From Luteolibacter flavescens (lineage in GTDB: Bacteria > Verrucomicrobiota > Verrucomicrobiia > Verrucomicrobiales > Akkermansiaceae), in assembly GCF_025950085.1 (NCBI RefSeq), contig NZ_JAPDDS010000002.1, forward strand, positions 477,077 to 541,076: a DNA stretch of 64,000 bases. The letters are read 5' to 3'. Position numbers and translations under genes: made by a program. The notes under the pieces were generated by a model. It saw nothing but the letters and a program-made list of their open reading frames with translations, was not told where the DNA came from and searched no databases. Positions 17,297-26,459 of this stretch are shown here, in pieces; position 1 is the stretch's first letter, and each line of letters opens with the position of its first letter.

Positions 17297-20200
17297 CTAC
17301 TCCGGCCTGGCGCGGATGCGGAAGAAGAGGCGCGCGGTTTGCTCCGGTGGGAGGTAGGTGACGGTCACGGTTTCATAGTCCGTGTCCGCGAGGGGCGTGC
17401 GGGTGACGCTGGTGATGTCGGGATCGGCGGCGGTCCAGCCGGTGAGGTCGTCGCCGACTTGCACTTGGTAGATCGCCCCGGCGGGTGCGCGGCGGGCCCG
17501 GTAGCTGAGCGTGACCGTGCCGTCCGCGGCGCGGTTGAGCGGGACGGGGAAGACGCCGGGCGAGAGCGGGTCGCCGCCGAAGGCGAATTCGCCGAAGTTC
17601 CCGGTGCCATCGTGATCCGGGTCCGCGTCGTCGCCGTGCAGGTGCGAGAGGCCCGGCAGGTGATCGGCCAGCCATTGCGCGTAGGGCGGCAGGGCGTCGC
17701 TTTCCAGAAAGAGATCCGTCACCTCGGCGGCGGCGAGAGCGCGGCCGTGGATGCGGATCTGGTCGAGATCGCCCTCATAGCTCGTCGCGGCGCTGCCCGG
17801 CGTGGCCCCGATGACGAGCACGGGGCTGGCGCCGAGCGTGTCCAGGCTGCCGGTGCGAGTGGCCTCCAGCACGCCATTGATGTAGATCTTCATCTCGCCG
17901 CTGGATTTCACGCGGGTGCAGGCGACGTGGACCCAGTCGCCGGTATTCACGGGGCTGGTGGCGTGGAGGATCATGTTCGGCGTGCCCGCGGCATTCCCGG
18001 TCTGGAAGGAGATGCGGCTGATGCCATTCTCGCGGGTGCCGGCGATGAGGTAGTCATTCGTGGGCCCGCCGCTGTCGGCATTGATGATGGCGATGCCCGA
18101 GGGTGGATTTGCCGTCACGGGGAAGGCGCGGGTGGTGCGCATCCAGAAGCTGACGGTGAAGTCATTCGGCGCGACATTCGCCATGGTGACGCGCTCGTCG
18201 GTGCTGTCGAAGCGCAGCGCGCCGCCGAATTTCCCGGGGATGCGGTCGCCCGCCTCCATGTCCACCAGGGTGGCGTGGTTTTCCTGCGGCGAGCTGTCGA
18301 TGGCGGAGCTGCCCGCCGTCTCGTCGAGCTTCAGCCAGGCGAGCAGGCCCGGGTCGCTGATCGTCACGGTGTGCGTGGCGGAGGCGTAGTTGCCATGGCC
18401 ATTTGCCTGCGCGGCATTTGCGGGCAGGCCGAGGGTCACCTGGCGGGCTCCGTGGCGCGGCGCGATGGTCAGCACGTAGTCCGCGCCGCTGCCGGTGAGG
18501 CCGGTGGCATCGCCCCCGCCGACCGAGAAGTCCGCGGCGGAGAGTCCGGTGACGGCTTCCGAAAACCGCACGGCCACGGTGAAGTCACCCTCCGCGCTGG
18601 CCGGGGCGACGAGCTCCACGCCGGGTGCGGCTGGCAGCGAGAGAATCCAGTCCGAGATGACCTGCGCGGCCTGCGCGTCGACGACGTTCTTCGCCAGCGG
18701 CGGCATCTTCAGCGGGCCCGTGCTGGAGTGGCGTATCCTCAGCATCGAGTGAGCGAGATCGCCCGGCATCACGATCTCCTCATCCGCGGGCTCCACAAGC
18801 GGGCCATGGATGAGTCCCTGCGAGGCGAGCTGCGTGCTGAAGCGCGCATCGAAGCGTGCCCGCACGCCGTCCGGCTGGTGGCACTGCGAGCAATTCGAGT
18901 CCAAGTACGATCTCACTCGTACTTCCAGCGAGGCGGACGTATCGTCCAGGCGGTGGCCTTTCAGGAACCACGGCAAGTGCTCCGGCCGGTAGCCGGAGTC
19001 GAACCATCCGAGCGAGCCGAGCGTCTCCAGTTGGTTCGCCGTGCGGCCGGTGCGGTCGTAGGTCGTGTCGCCATTGAGCTGCCAGGTCTTCAGGCCGAGC
19101 ACGTGGCCTGCATTTGCATTGTGGCAGACGCGGCAGTCCGTGCGGCTCGGGTAGTCCCACTGCTGCACGCGTGTGCCGCCGCCCGCCTCCGCGATGGTGA
19201 TGCTTTCGCTCAGGCCGCCGGGTAGCAGCTCCGCATCGCTGCCATCGGCGCGCCACTTGTAGGTCACGCCATAGGGCTCGCCGGTCTGAGGCATCACGAT
19301 GAAGCGCGTCTCCAGCCGCCTCCGGATGGACGGGTCCGCATCGTCCACCGGCAGCTCGAAGTGCTTGATGAAGACGGTGCCTGCGGGGAAGGACCACGGC
19401 CCCTCGGGATCGAAGCCGATCTTCTCCTGCGGCGTGTCGTGCGTGCCGTCATTCGGCAGCGCGATCCAGCGCAGCTTCGCCGCGGCATCCGACCACAGCG
19501 GGGAATTCACATCGTAGAGGATGACGCCGGGCGCGGGCGTGAGACTTGTTAGATCAGCGAAGGCTCCTGTTTCGGAAAGCAGCCGCGGCGGATTCGCCAC
19601 GACCACCACCGGTTGCCACGGCAGTGTCGCGTAGAGGAATTGGTTTTGTGGCAGGGCGACATTGGCGATGCGGACTTCGTCGAAGGTCGTGTCCGTCACC
19701 CAGTCGGCGAGGTTGCCATTGAACATCCCGCGGCCGATCGTCCAGGTGCCCGGCTGGAGATTCCCGGTGTAGCCGGTGGCTTGCCCGCGCTGCACGTAGC
19801 TGCCGTTTTCATAGGAGAAGACGGTCAGCGTGCCGGTGGAGACGCGGCCGACGATGGCGAGGTGATACCACCGGTCCGCTGTGGTGAAGGTGGAGTCGTC
19901 GAAAACCTCGATGGCGAGGGAGCGCCACTGCTGGTTCGCGGGATTCAGGACGCGGACATTGAGGAAGAGGTCGCCTTGGTCGAGCGGGACACCTGGATTC
20001 GCGAGGGCATCATTGCGGCCCCAGCGCATGAGTCGGAAGGGCTGGATGGGCGTGCCCGCCTCCGCGCCCGCAGGGGAATTTGGCACGACGCCCGTGGTGC
20101 CATCGAGCCCGAGGAAGCACTGGTAGCCGCTGCCGAGGGTGCCCGCGGCGGGCTTGAAGCTCAGCTCGATGGTGAAGTCATCCAGCCGTCCCAGATTCTC

Positions 20201-21877
20201 CGACATCTCCAGCGCACCGCGAGCGTTGCCGGGGTAGCCATCGGTGCCCGCCGTGCCCACGATGCGGACGCCGGCGGAGTTCGCCGTGGCTCCGGCGGGG
20301 CTCAGCCCGTTCGGGCTGGAGTAGCGGACATTCGCAGAGGTGGTGCCATTGTCGGCGGCGAGCATCGCGATGCCATTGTCGATGACATCGACGGTCGCAT
20401 GGCCGGGATTGGCCGAGACGTAGCCCGAGCTGTTAGATGGATGCTGGTCCTCAAAGCGGTACCACACCGGGTTCGTGGTGGCCGCAGGCACCATAGCGAG
20501 CTTCATGAAGCGCCCGCGCGAGCCTGTGCCGTTGATCTTGATGAAGACCGGCTCGCCCGTGGTGTCCTTGCCGATGGTGGAGGTGCCGCTGTAGACGCTG
20601 CCGCTCGGCATGTCCGCGAGGCGCGTGGCGGTCGCGGCATTTCCAGCCAGCGTGAAGGACCGGATGCGGCCGCTCACATTGTCCACGGTCAGGTATTTCC
20701 CCGTGAGGTCCGGATGCGCCGCGCCGCGGTAGACGAAGCCGCCGACGAGGCATCCATCCGGCCCGGAGGAGTGGAGCACGTCCCACACCGGCTCCGTGAG
20801 CGTGCCGTGGATGACGGCGGGCTGTGCCTTCGGCCCCGCGACGCTGCCCTCGCGGAAGGGCCAGCCGTAGTTCGCGCCGGGTGCCAGGATGCACAGCTCC
20901 TCGCTAGTGTCCTGGCCGCTCTCGCCGATCCACGTCGTATTACTAGAGGCATCGTAGGAGATGCGGTAGGGCTGGCGCAGGCCGAGCGCGTAGAATTCCT
21001 CCAGGTAGTCCTTTCCTTCCGTGATGAAGGGATTGTCCGCCGGGATCGAGTAGCCGGTGGTGTAGCTCACCGGCCAGCCGGTGGGTCTGGCGATCTGCAG
21101 CGGCTGGCGGCGCGTGGTCACGGGCTGGTTGCCCGGCTTGTTGTCCACGTCGATGCGCAGGATGCCGGAGAAGAGGCGCTCGTTGATCTTCTGGCCGACG
21201 TTGTACTGGTCGTTCGCGCCGCCTTCATCGCCCACCGCGACGTAGAGGTAGCCGTCCGGGCCGAAGAGCATGCAGCCGCTGTCGTGGAATTCCTGGCGGT
21301 CGTACTGCTGGATCATCACCAGCTCGCTCGCCGGGTCCGCGGCCTGCGAGCCATCCGGCACGGTGAAGCGGGACAGCCGCCAGTAGGCCTGATGCCCGTC
21401 CCCGCCGGTGGAGGGCGCCCACTTGTAGGTGACGTAGACGTAGCCGCGGTTCGGATTTCCCGCCGTGCCGAATTGCGGGTGGAAGACCAGCCACGTCATC
21501 CCGCAATCGCTGGAGGTGAAGGTCCGCGTGCGCAGGTCGAGGAAGGTCTCCGTGGTGCTCGCCGCGGCATTGTCCTCGAAAAGGAAGATCCGGCCCTCTT
21601 TCGCCACGCACAGCAGCTTGTTCGTCCCCGGATACGGGGTCAGGTGCATCGGCAGGTTGATATTGATGCCGGTGTAGGTCTCCTGCACGGCCCACTCGCC
21701 GGCATTGCTCGGCTCGGTGGCGGGGAAGTTGCCATTGAGGTACGGGCCGATGGCCTCGGGAGCATCGAGCCCGGGCTGGGCGTGGATGCTTCCGAGCACG
21801 ATGAGGCTCGCGGTCGCACAAACAAGGGACGTCGCGGACAAGGACCGACCTGCCCGGACGAGGGCGCTGAGGGACAT
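17297..21877 (-). CDS. Multidomain PQQ sugar dehydrogenase / LamG / diheme cytochrome protein
   Basis: 1526 residues, signal peptide from the ATG at 21877 (LVCATASLIVLGSIHA). Order: glucose/sorbosone dehydrogenase-type propeller (NLPMHLTPYPG, GPDGYLYVAVGDEGG, ALGLRQPYRIS, GANYGWPFREG, GGFVYRG; to ~480); a LamG lectin-like domain (~500-760); an SO2930-type diheme domain (NPPRLLSETGAF, VNSPLWSD, WSFPAGTVFIKHFELP, YPSRTDCRVCH, NCSQCHQPDG) with two CxxCH heme sites; an Ig-like/SdrG-like link; a second LamG; and a TSP3-like end. It likely oxidises a sugar or polysaccharide fragment outside the cell and passes electrons to its hemes. All domains are in one frame. Confidence 0.88.
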   Translation of the reverse strand: MSLSALVRAGRSLSATSLVCATASLIVLGSIHAQPGLDAPEAIGPYLNGNFPATEPSNAGEWAVQETYTGININLPMHLTPYPGTNKLLCVAKEGRIFLFEDNAAASTTETFLDLRTRTFTSSDCGMTWLVFHPQFGTAGNPNRGYVYVTYKWAPSTGGDGHQAYWRLSRFTVPDGSQAADPASELVMIQQYDRQEFHDSGCMLFGPDGYLYVAVGDEGGANDQYNVGQKINERLFSGILRIDVDNKPGNQPVTTRRQPLQIARPTGWPVSYTTGYSIPADNPFITEGKDYLEEFYALGLRQPYRISYDASSNTTWIGESGQDTSEELCILAPGANYGWPFREGSVAGPKAQPAVIHGTLTEPVWDVLHSSGPDGCLVGGFVYRGAAHPDLTGKYLTVDNVSGRIRSFTLAGNAATATRLADMPSGSVYSGTSTIGKDTTGEPVFIKINGTGSRGRFMKLAMVPAATTNPVWYRFEDQHPSNSSGYVSANPGHATVDVIDNGIAMLAADNGTTSANVRYSSPNGLSPAGATANSAGVRIVGTAGTDGYPGNARGALEMSENLGRLDDFTIELSFKPAAGTLGSGYQCFLGLDGTTGVVPNSPAGAEAGTPIQPFRLMRWGRNDALANPGVPLDQGDLFLNVRVLNPANQQWRSLAIEVFDDSTFTTADRWYHLAIVGRVSTGTLTVFSYENGSYVQRGQATGYTGNLQPGTWTIGRGMFNGNLADWVTDTTFDEVRIANVALPQNQFLYATLPWQPVVVVANPPRLLSETGAFADLTSLTPAPGVILYDVNSPLWSDAAAKLRWIALPNDGTHDTPQEKIGFDPEGPWSFPAGTVFIKHFELPVDDADPSIRRRLETRFIVMPQTGEPYGVTYKWRADGSDAELLPGGLSESITIAEAGGGTRVQQWDYPSRTDCRVCHNANAGHVLGLKTWQLNGDTTYDRTGRTANQLETLGSLGWFDSGYRPEHLPWFLKGHRLDDTSASLEVRVRSYLDSNCSQCHQPDGVRARFDARFSTQLASQGLIHGPLVEPADEEIVMPGDLAHSMLRIRHSSTGPLKMPPLAKNVVDAQAAQVISDWILSLPAAPGVELVAPASAEGDFTVAVRFSEAVTGLSAADFSVGGGDATGLTGSGADYVLTIAPRHGARQVTLGLPANAAQANGHGNYASATHTVTISDPGLLAWLKLDETAGSSAIDSSPQENHATLVDMEAGDRIPGKFGGALRFDSTDERVTMANVAPNDFTVSFWMRTTRAFPVTANPPSGIAIINADSGGPTNDYLIAGTRENGISRISFQTGNAAGTPNMILHATSPVNTGDWVHVACTRVKSSGEMKIYINGVLEATRTGSLDTLGASPVLVIGATPGSAATSYEGDLDQIRIHGRALAAAEVTDLFLESDALPPYAQWLADHLPGLSHLHGDDADPDHDGTGNFGEFAFGGDPLSPGVFPVPLNRAADGTVTLSYRARRAPAGAIYQVQVGDDLTGWTAADPDITSVTRTPLADTDYETVTVTYLPPEQTARLFFRIRARPE

Positions 21878-21928
21878 GGGTTTTTGGGAATTCGCCGTTG
21901 GGTGCGGCAAATCAAACCCTTAGAGATG

Positions 21929-21950
21929 CCTGTTTGAATTGGCAAACAGG
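21929..21950. promoter_or_regulatory. Perfect 8-bp inverted repeat upstream of the dehydrogenase gene
   Basis: CCTGTTTG and CAAACAGG flank a six-base spacer, 52 bases upstream of the start of the multidomain dehydrogenase gene. The plus strand continues with TTTTA, so on that strand it looks like a weak terminator. Both flanking genes run on the minus strand, where an operator for a dimeric regulator is more plausible. Confidence 0.4.
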
Positions 21951-21995
21951 TTTTATCCGCGCGCGGCGGGGTGATCTACGCGGACCGGGAGTGAA

Positions 21996-22430
21996 TCAGC
22001 CGCCGTCTCCGGCTACACCCCGAGTCCAAGCCCACAGCCGGTCCCGGAATACCGCGAAGCTGGCAATCAGGCCGTGATAGTCCGTCACCCCGGCTTCATA
22101 GACACCGAGATAGACGGGCTCGTCCGGGAGGGTGGCGGACAGGAGGTCTTGCAGCAGCCGGACGAAGTCTCCGTCGAAATGCTTGGCGGAAATCGTGGCC
22201 ATGAAGGCCGACACATCGCGGTGCATTGTCAGGACGCACCATTCCGTGTCCCGGCCCGCCGGTCCGAAGCGGTGCTCGAAAGCCGCGTCGAAAAGATCCT
22301 CGTGTCGCCAGAAGGGATCTTCCGTCCTGTCACGCGGAGTCCGCGCCAGCAGTGCCTCCCAGATCTCCTCCGTGCTATCGAAACGGCGGTCGATCCGGAG
22401 CGAGCCGATCGCGGAGGAGAGTGGATACAT
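21996..22430 (-). CDS. Hypothetical protein, 144 residues
   Basis: Soluble, no signal peptide. The sequence (MYPLSSAIGSLRIDRRFDS, WCVLTMHRDVSAFMATISAK, PVYLGVYEAGVTDYHGLIAS) gives a mixed alpha/beta protein with no motif I recognise. The start at 22430 is the first ATG and lies 21 bases downstream of the stop of the AllE-like gene on the same strand. It could be the third gene of that unit (24532 to 21996). Coding is supported by GC-rich third positions and the lack of a better frame. Function unknown. Confidence 0.6.
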   Translation of the reverse strand: MYPLSSAIGSLRIDRRFDSTEEIWEALLARTPRDRTEDPFWRHEDLFDAAFEHRFGPAGRDTEWCVLTMHRDVSAFMATISAKHFDGDFVRLLQDLLSATLPDEPVYLGVYEAGVTDYHGLIASFAVFRDRLWAWTRGVAGDGG

Positions 22431-22451
22431 GACCGGAGTGCAGCCGGTGAT

Positions 22452-23192
22452 CTACGGCAGCCGGTGGACGTCCTTGCAGTAGAGGTAGCTCGCCGGTTCA
22501 TCCCCGGTGGCGACGAACCACTGCGGGCAATACGGGGCGACCCAGATGGCATCGCCGGCGGCGACGGGGTAGTGGCTTTCGTCGAGGCGGTAGAGGCCCT
22601 GGCCGGTGAGGATCTGCACGCAGTGCTCCATGACCTGGGTCTCCACGGCGGGGAGGGCCGAGCCGGGCGGGCAGGTGACGATGTTCAGCGCGAGGTCGTA
22701 GCGCGCGTCGAGCGGCAGCAGCGTTTTCACGAGGATGCTTTCGTTGCCGGGGTGGGGCTCACCGGGGAGGTCCTCGGCATTGCCATGGGCGGCGGGCGGA
22801 GCCTCGAGATTCTCCACGGGCTCGAAGAGCTTGCGGAAGACGAGCAGCCGGGTGCCCTCGCTGCCATGAAGGGCGAGCACGTTTTCCGCGGGGACGAAGA
22901 GGAAGCCACCGGGCGTAAGGGTCACGTCGCCATCGTCCCACACCGCGCGACAGTCGCCGCTCTCCACATAGACGACATGCTCGTTTTCATCCGCGGGGAA
23001 CCACGCGGTGCCGCCGCCGGATTCATAGACGACGAGGATCTGCGAGAGATCCGAGCCCATGGCGGGGGAGACGAGCACGTAGGCGCTGGCGCCATCCCAG
23101 CCGGGGAAGGTGCCGGGCACATGACCATCGGGCGAGATGAGGGCGTGGCGGAGTGCGACGCGGGTGCGGGTGTGGCCGGAAAGAGGAGTCAT
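22452..23192 (-). CDS. (S)-ureidoglycine aminohydrolase-like bicupin
   Basis: 246 residues, ATG at 23192; the longer upstream frame is antisense to the allantoinase-like gene. Two cupin halves (DENEHVVYVESGDCRAVWDDG and YRLDESHYPVAAGDAIWVAPYCPQ). AllE/YlbA enzymes use Mn2+ to convert (S)-ureidoglycine to (S)-ureidoglycolate and ammonia in purine breakdown. The C-terminal metal site is nearly intact: Glu184, His190 and Gln224 are present, but the ligand expected as His (Arabidopsis His237) reads Gln186 (VETQVMEH). Eight bases follow the stop of the allantoinase-like gene, so the pair is an operon. Activity is uncertain because of this substitution and that of its partner. Confidence 0.82.
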   Translation of the reverse strand: MTPLSGHTRTRVALRHALISPDGHVPGTFPGWDGASAYVLVSPAMGSDLSQILVVYESGGGTAWFPADENEHVVYVESGDCRAVWDDGDVTLTPGGFLFVPAENVLALHGSEGTRLLVFRKLFEPVENLEAPPAAHGNAEDLPGEPHPGNESILVKTLLPLDARYDLALNIVTCPPGSALPAVETQVMEHCVQILTGQGLYRLDESHYPVAAGDAIWVAPYCPQWFVATGDEPASYLYCKDVHRLP

Positions 23193-23200
23193 GGGAGAAA

Positions 23201-24532
23201 TCAGGAATCGTCGGGAAGGAGGAAGCGCCCGTGCGTCGCGGGCGAGACCGGGTGGCCGCGCAGCCAGGTCGCCGCCACCTGCCATGCGCTGCGCATGCCG
23301 AGGTAGGGCGAGAGGGAGTGGCGGGTCAGCAGGTCGCCCGCGTCGATGGTGGATTCCTCCGGAACCAGCAAGCAGAAGTCGGCATCGAGCCCGGGTGCGA
23401 TGCGGCCTTTCCGGCCATCCAGGCGGAAGCGCCGGGCGGGATTCGTGGAAAACAGGGCGGCAAGCCGTTGCCACGTCGTCTCCTGCAGTGCGCGCTCGAC
23501 GAGCAGCGGGAAGCCATGCTGGCACCCCGCGATGCCCGCCCACATCGAGAAGATGTCGCCGCCATCCTTTAGCTCGGGCGGTGCGGGCGAGTGGGCGGAG
23601 CTGATCGAGTCGATCTCCCCGGCGGCGAGCACGCGCCAGAGCCCGTCGAGCGTGCCGGTGCAGCGCAGCGGCGGCGCGCACTTCGCGGCGGGGCCGATGC
23701 CTTCCGCGGCCGCGCGGTCGAGCAGCAGGTAGTGCGGGCTGGTCTCCGCGGTCACATTGATGCCCTCGCGCCTGGCGGCATGGATCAGGTCGATGCTTTC
23801 CGGCGCGCTCACGTGGATGACGTGCAGCGCGCAGCCGGTGTCCCGTGCGCAGGCGAGCGCCATCTCGATCGCCGCGATCTCCGCCGCCACCGGTCGCGAT
23901 GCCAGCCAGTCCGCCATGGTGCCGGGGCGGGGGACGGGGAACTCCCGCTGGTGAGCGGCGATCACCGCCTGGCTCTCCGCGTGGACGGCCACGGGCAGGT
24001 GGAATTCCGCTGCGACATGCATGCCCTTGCGGAGCGTCCCTTCATTCGCGGCGGAGAAATCATCGAGCCCGCTGGGGCAGAGGATGGCCTTGAAGCCGGT
24101 GACGCCGGCACGGGCGAGGTTTGCCAGGTGCGGCAGGGAGTCTGGCGTGAGCCCGCCCCACAGCGCGAAGTCGAGGCGGCTGTGGGCCTCGCCCGCCCGC
24201 CGCTTTGCCGCGAAGCTGGCGAGATCCAGCACCGGCGGCGAGGAATTCACCGGCATGTCGATGAAGGACGTGCCGCCCCCTGCGGCGAGGGCGGCGGAGC
24301 CGGTGGCAAAGCCCTCCCACTCGGTGCGGCCGGGCTCGTTGAAGCGGACATTCGCATCCACCAGTCCGGGGAAGAGCACCTTGCCCGTGGCATCGATCTC
24401 CAGTTCGCAGGAGCCCGCCAGATTCTCGGCGATTTCGGCGAAGATTTCCCCGGAGATCCCCACGTCGAGCGTCCGCACGCCATCGTCCGTGACGACGGAG
24501 GCTTGGCGCAGGATCGTATCGAACTCGCTCAT
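23201..24532 (-). CDS. Allantoinase-like amidohydrolase with missing metal ligands
   Basis: 443 residues. ATG at 24532 chosen over an in-frame GTG nine bases upstream. The closest family by motif is allantoinase AllB (opens allantoin to allantoate): EPGRTEWEGF, DMPVNSSPP, GFKAILCPSGLDDF, HAES, LHVIHVSAPES, TAETSPHYLLLD, KCAPPLR. The binuclear metal site is degraded: the family's H-x-H is N61-x-R63 (VDANVRFNEP) and the strictly conserved Asp of 'SDHSP' is Ala313 (SSAHSP). The bridging Lys148, His184 and His240 remain. It is probably a non-catalytic or changed-function paralogue. First gene of the unit with the AllE-like gene. Confidence 0.82.
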   Translation of the reverse strand: MSEFDTILRQASVVTDDGVRTLDVGISGEIFAEIAENLAGSCELEIDATGKVLFPGLVDANVRFNEPGRTEWEGFATGSAALAAGGGTSFIDMPVNSSPPVLDLASFAAKRRAGEAHSRLDFALWGGLTPDSLPHLANLARAGVTGFKAILCPSGLDDFSAANEGTLRKGMHVAAEFHLPVAVHAESQAVIAAHQREFPVPRPGTMADWLASRPVAAEIAAIEMALACARDTGCALHVIHVSAPESIDLIHAARREGINVTAETSPHYLLLDRAAAEGIGPAAKCAPPLRCTGTLDGLWRVLAAGEIDSISSAHSPAPPELKDGGDIFSMWAGIAGCQHGFPLLVERALQETTWQRLAALFSTNPARRFRLDGRKGRIAPGLDADFCLLVPEESTIDAGDLLTRHSLSPYLGMRSAWQVAATWLRGHPVSPATHGRFLLPDDS

Positions 24533-24683
24533 CGGAGGCACCCAAGAAAGGCTACCGCCCCTCCCTGTGCCACGGCAAATCTCTCCGGGCGGCTCAGTTT
24601 CTCGTCACCGCAGTGCCCGTGGGGATCAGCGGCTAGTTGAATTGCTTTGCACAACGCGGTCTTTGTGAAAGCAAAGGAGGCAG

Positions 24684-26459
24684 TTACTTTGGCGTGCAAT
24701 CGATGTTCAGAAGAGCTCCGTTCATGGAGATAGCAGCCTTGAGAAGGCGAGAGTTTCCGCGTTCCAATCTGAGCCGCGCCATCGCTGGCGCAACGCCCTT
24801 TGCCTTCAGTCGGACGGTTGCTTCGTCACTGGAATCCAGTGATGCTTTTCCAGAGTAGCGGACCCCGGCCACGATCAGGCTTACATTGCATTTATTCCCG
24901 GCACCGACAGTGATGGCCATCTGACCGGTATGACTTCCGCTGGATGCGGTGCCAGCATAGGAGCCTCTTCCCGACGAAAGAAGGTGAAGCGTGCCGGTGG
25001 ATTCGCCACCCTTGCCATCAGCCACCTGATAAACAATTTTTCTGCTTTGAGGGTCGATTTCTTCGGTTGCGAACAGCAGGGATTGTTTTCCCTTGATATG
25101 GGTAATTTCGATTTTTCCGGCTCCGCCTCCGCTCACTCCGGTCAAGCTCAGTGGGTCTCGATCAGGATCACGGTCGTTGGCCAGGACTTGGACAACCACC
25201 TTTCGTACGCCGTTCTTTGCCTTCTCAGGAAGTATCACCGTTTCATCCTCGGTGAGAGGAAAGAAATTGGAAGTGGACGCGGCAGGGTTGCGGAGCCGGA
25301 ATGACTGGCCACTTGCTTTGGTTTTTTGAGCACCCTTCGCCTTCTCATCGCGAGAGGTCACCTCGTGCGCTTCCGAGGAGGCCATGCGGGAGCCGGCAGA
25401 TCTCTCGATTAGGGGAGCTAGGCCATAAATCGTTCCATCATGGCTCTGACCGAGCGTGCATACTGTCGAATTGAACTCTGGTCCAAGTTGATAGAGATAT
25501 CTCATGCCTTGTCCTGGGACATGGCTGTAAATGAATCCGTTATCGTGCTCTCCTCCTTGGTAGGTGATGCCGATCAGACCGTGAGGAGTTGCAAAGCTGG
25601 TTACCGGGTGAATGTCGTCTCCCATGTTGTCTTCCTCGAAATCGCCCAAAATGGTCTTTTCTCCGGTGAGACTAACGTGAAGGAGTTGCCAATTGGTCGT
25701 AACATAGAAGCCGTCGAACGTGGGAGTGAATTGTGGCGTGGAGCGGAGCCCTCTCTCCCAAACGTTTGCGATTTGACTTATCTTATTGTCTCCGTCATAG
25801 CGATATAAGGTTCCTCCAATGGTCATCCCATAGAGCTTGCCTCCGGGGCCAAAACGGATGGATCTCGGCCCGGACGGTTCGACATGCGCAGGGAAGTCAT
25901 AGAGATTCTCAAAATTGCCTCCCAAGCTAACGCGAAAAAGTCTTCCTCCGTTGTAGAGGCCGCCATAGTTCCCGGCTCCGTAAAGAAATCCGTCGGGACC
26001 AGCGATCAGGTGATCGATTCCATTGGCATGGGTGTCACTGACATCCAGGATGACACTGAAGTCCCCTTCGCGGGTGATACGGTAAATAACTCCCCAGCCG
26101 TAAGCTCCGCCACCTTGGGTGACTCCGTAAAATGCACCGTCTGCACCTTTTGTCAGACCAGTTGTAGGGCTCGATCCCCCGCTATTTGGCACAGGCCATG
26201 ACTGCTGAAACGAAAATGCGTGGATAATTTCCACGGGTTGTTGTGGTGCTACCCGGATGATTGCTCCGCCTCTATACTGGTCTGCCCAGCGAACTGCTCC
26301 GTAGAAGTAGCCGTCGCCGCCGCTTACTATGTCTCCTATCGGATTGAATTTGGTTTTGATCGTCTCGATGATCTCAAATACAGGCTCATCAGCACGCAAA
26401 GTCTGGATTAAGGGAGCCAAGGTCACAAAAAGAAGGGATAACAGAATCTGCGTGCGCAT
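24684..26459 (-). CDS. Secreted GloVer-repeat propeller protein
   Basis: 591 residues from the ATG at 26459, which begins a signal peptide (MRTQILLSLLFVTLAPLIQ). The first ~350 residues carry tandem 'G.DG.FYG.T..GG..G.G..YR' units: GGDGYFYGAVRWADQYRGG, GADGAFYGVTQGGGAYGWG, GPDGFLYGAGNYGGLYNGG, GPGGKLYGMTIGGT. This is the GloVer delta-propeller found in Verrucomicrobiota and Acidobacteriota. Next is a cadherin-like segment (VVVQVLANDRDPDRDPLSLTG ... YQVADGKGGES). The last ~90 residues (SYAGTASSGSHTGQMAITVG) form a beta domain ending NIDCTPK. Lower GC than most neighbours. Function unknown; presumably surface binding. Confidence 0.85.
   Translation of the reverse strand: MRTQILLSLLFVTLAPLIQTLRADEPVFEIIETIKTKFNPIGDIVSGGDGYFYGAVRWADQYRGGAIIRVAPQQPVEIIHAFSFQQSWPVPNSGGSSPTTGLTKGADGAFYGVTQGGGAYGWGVIYRITREGDFSVILDVSDTHANGIDHLIAGPDGFLYGAGNYGGLYNGGRLFRVSLGGNFENLYDFPAHVEPSGPRSIRFGPGGKLYGMTIGGTLYRYDGDNKISQIANVWERGLRSTPQFTPTFDGFYVTTNWQLLHVSLTGEKTILGDFEEDNMGDDIHPVTSFATPHGLIGITYQGGEHDNGFIYSHVPGQGMRYLYQLGPEFNSTVCTLGQSHDGTIYGLAPLIERSAGSRMASSEAHEVTSRDEKAKGAQKTKASGQSFRLRNPAASTSNFFPLTEDETVILPEKAKNGVRKVVVQVLANDRDPDRDPLSLTGVSGGGAGKIEITHIKGKQSLLFATEEIDPQSRKIVYQVADGKGGESTGTLHLLSSGRGSYAGTASSGSHTGQMAITVGAGNKCNVSLIVAGVRYSGKASLDSSDEATVRLKAKGVAPAMARLRLERGNSRLLKAAISMNGALLNIDCTPK

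Noticed and set aside
17111..17400. Plus-strand membrane-like start (MLTFCLVRLVFLAMLL) upstream of the fusion gene
   Set aside because: It runs straight into the antisense of the dehydrogenase gene, so the hydrophobic start looks accidental.
18980..19010. tRNA-like GTCGAACC stretch
   Set aside because: Lies inside a coding gene; no acceptor or anticodon stems can be drawn around it.
19613..21937. 774-codon plus-strand frame opposite the multidomain dehydrogenase
   Set aside because: Antisense shadow of a gene with clear domains; no signal, start or motif of its own.
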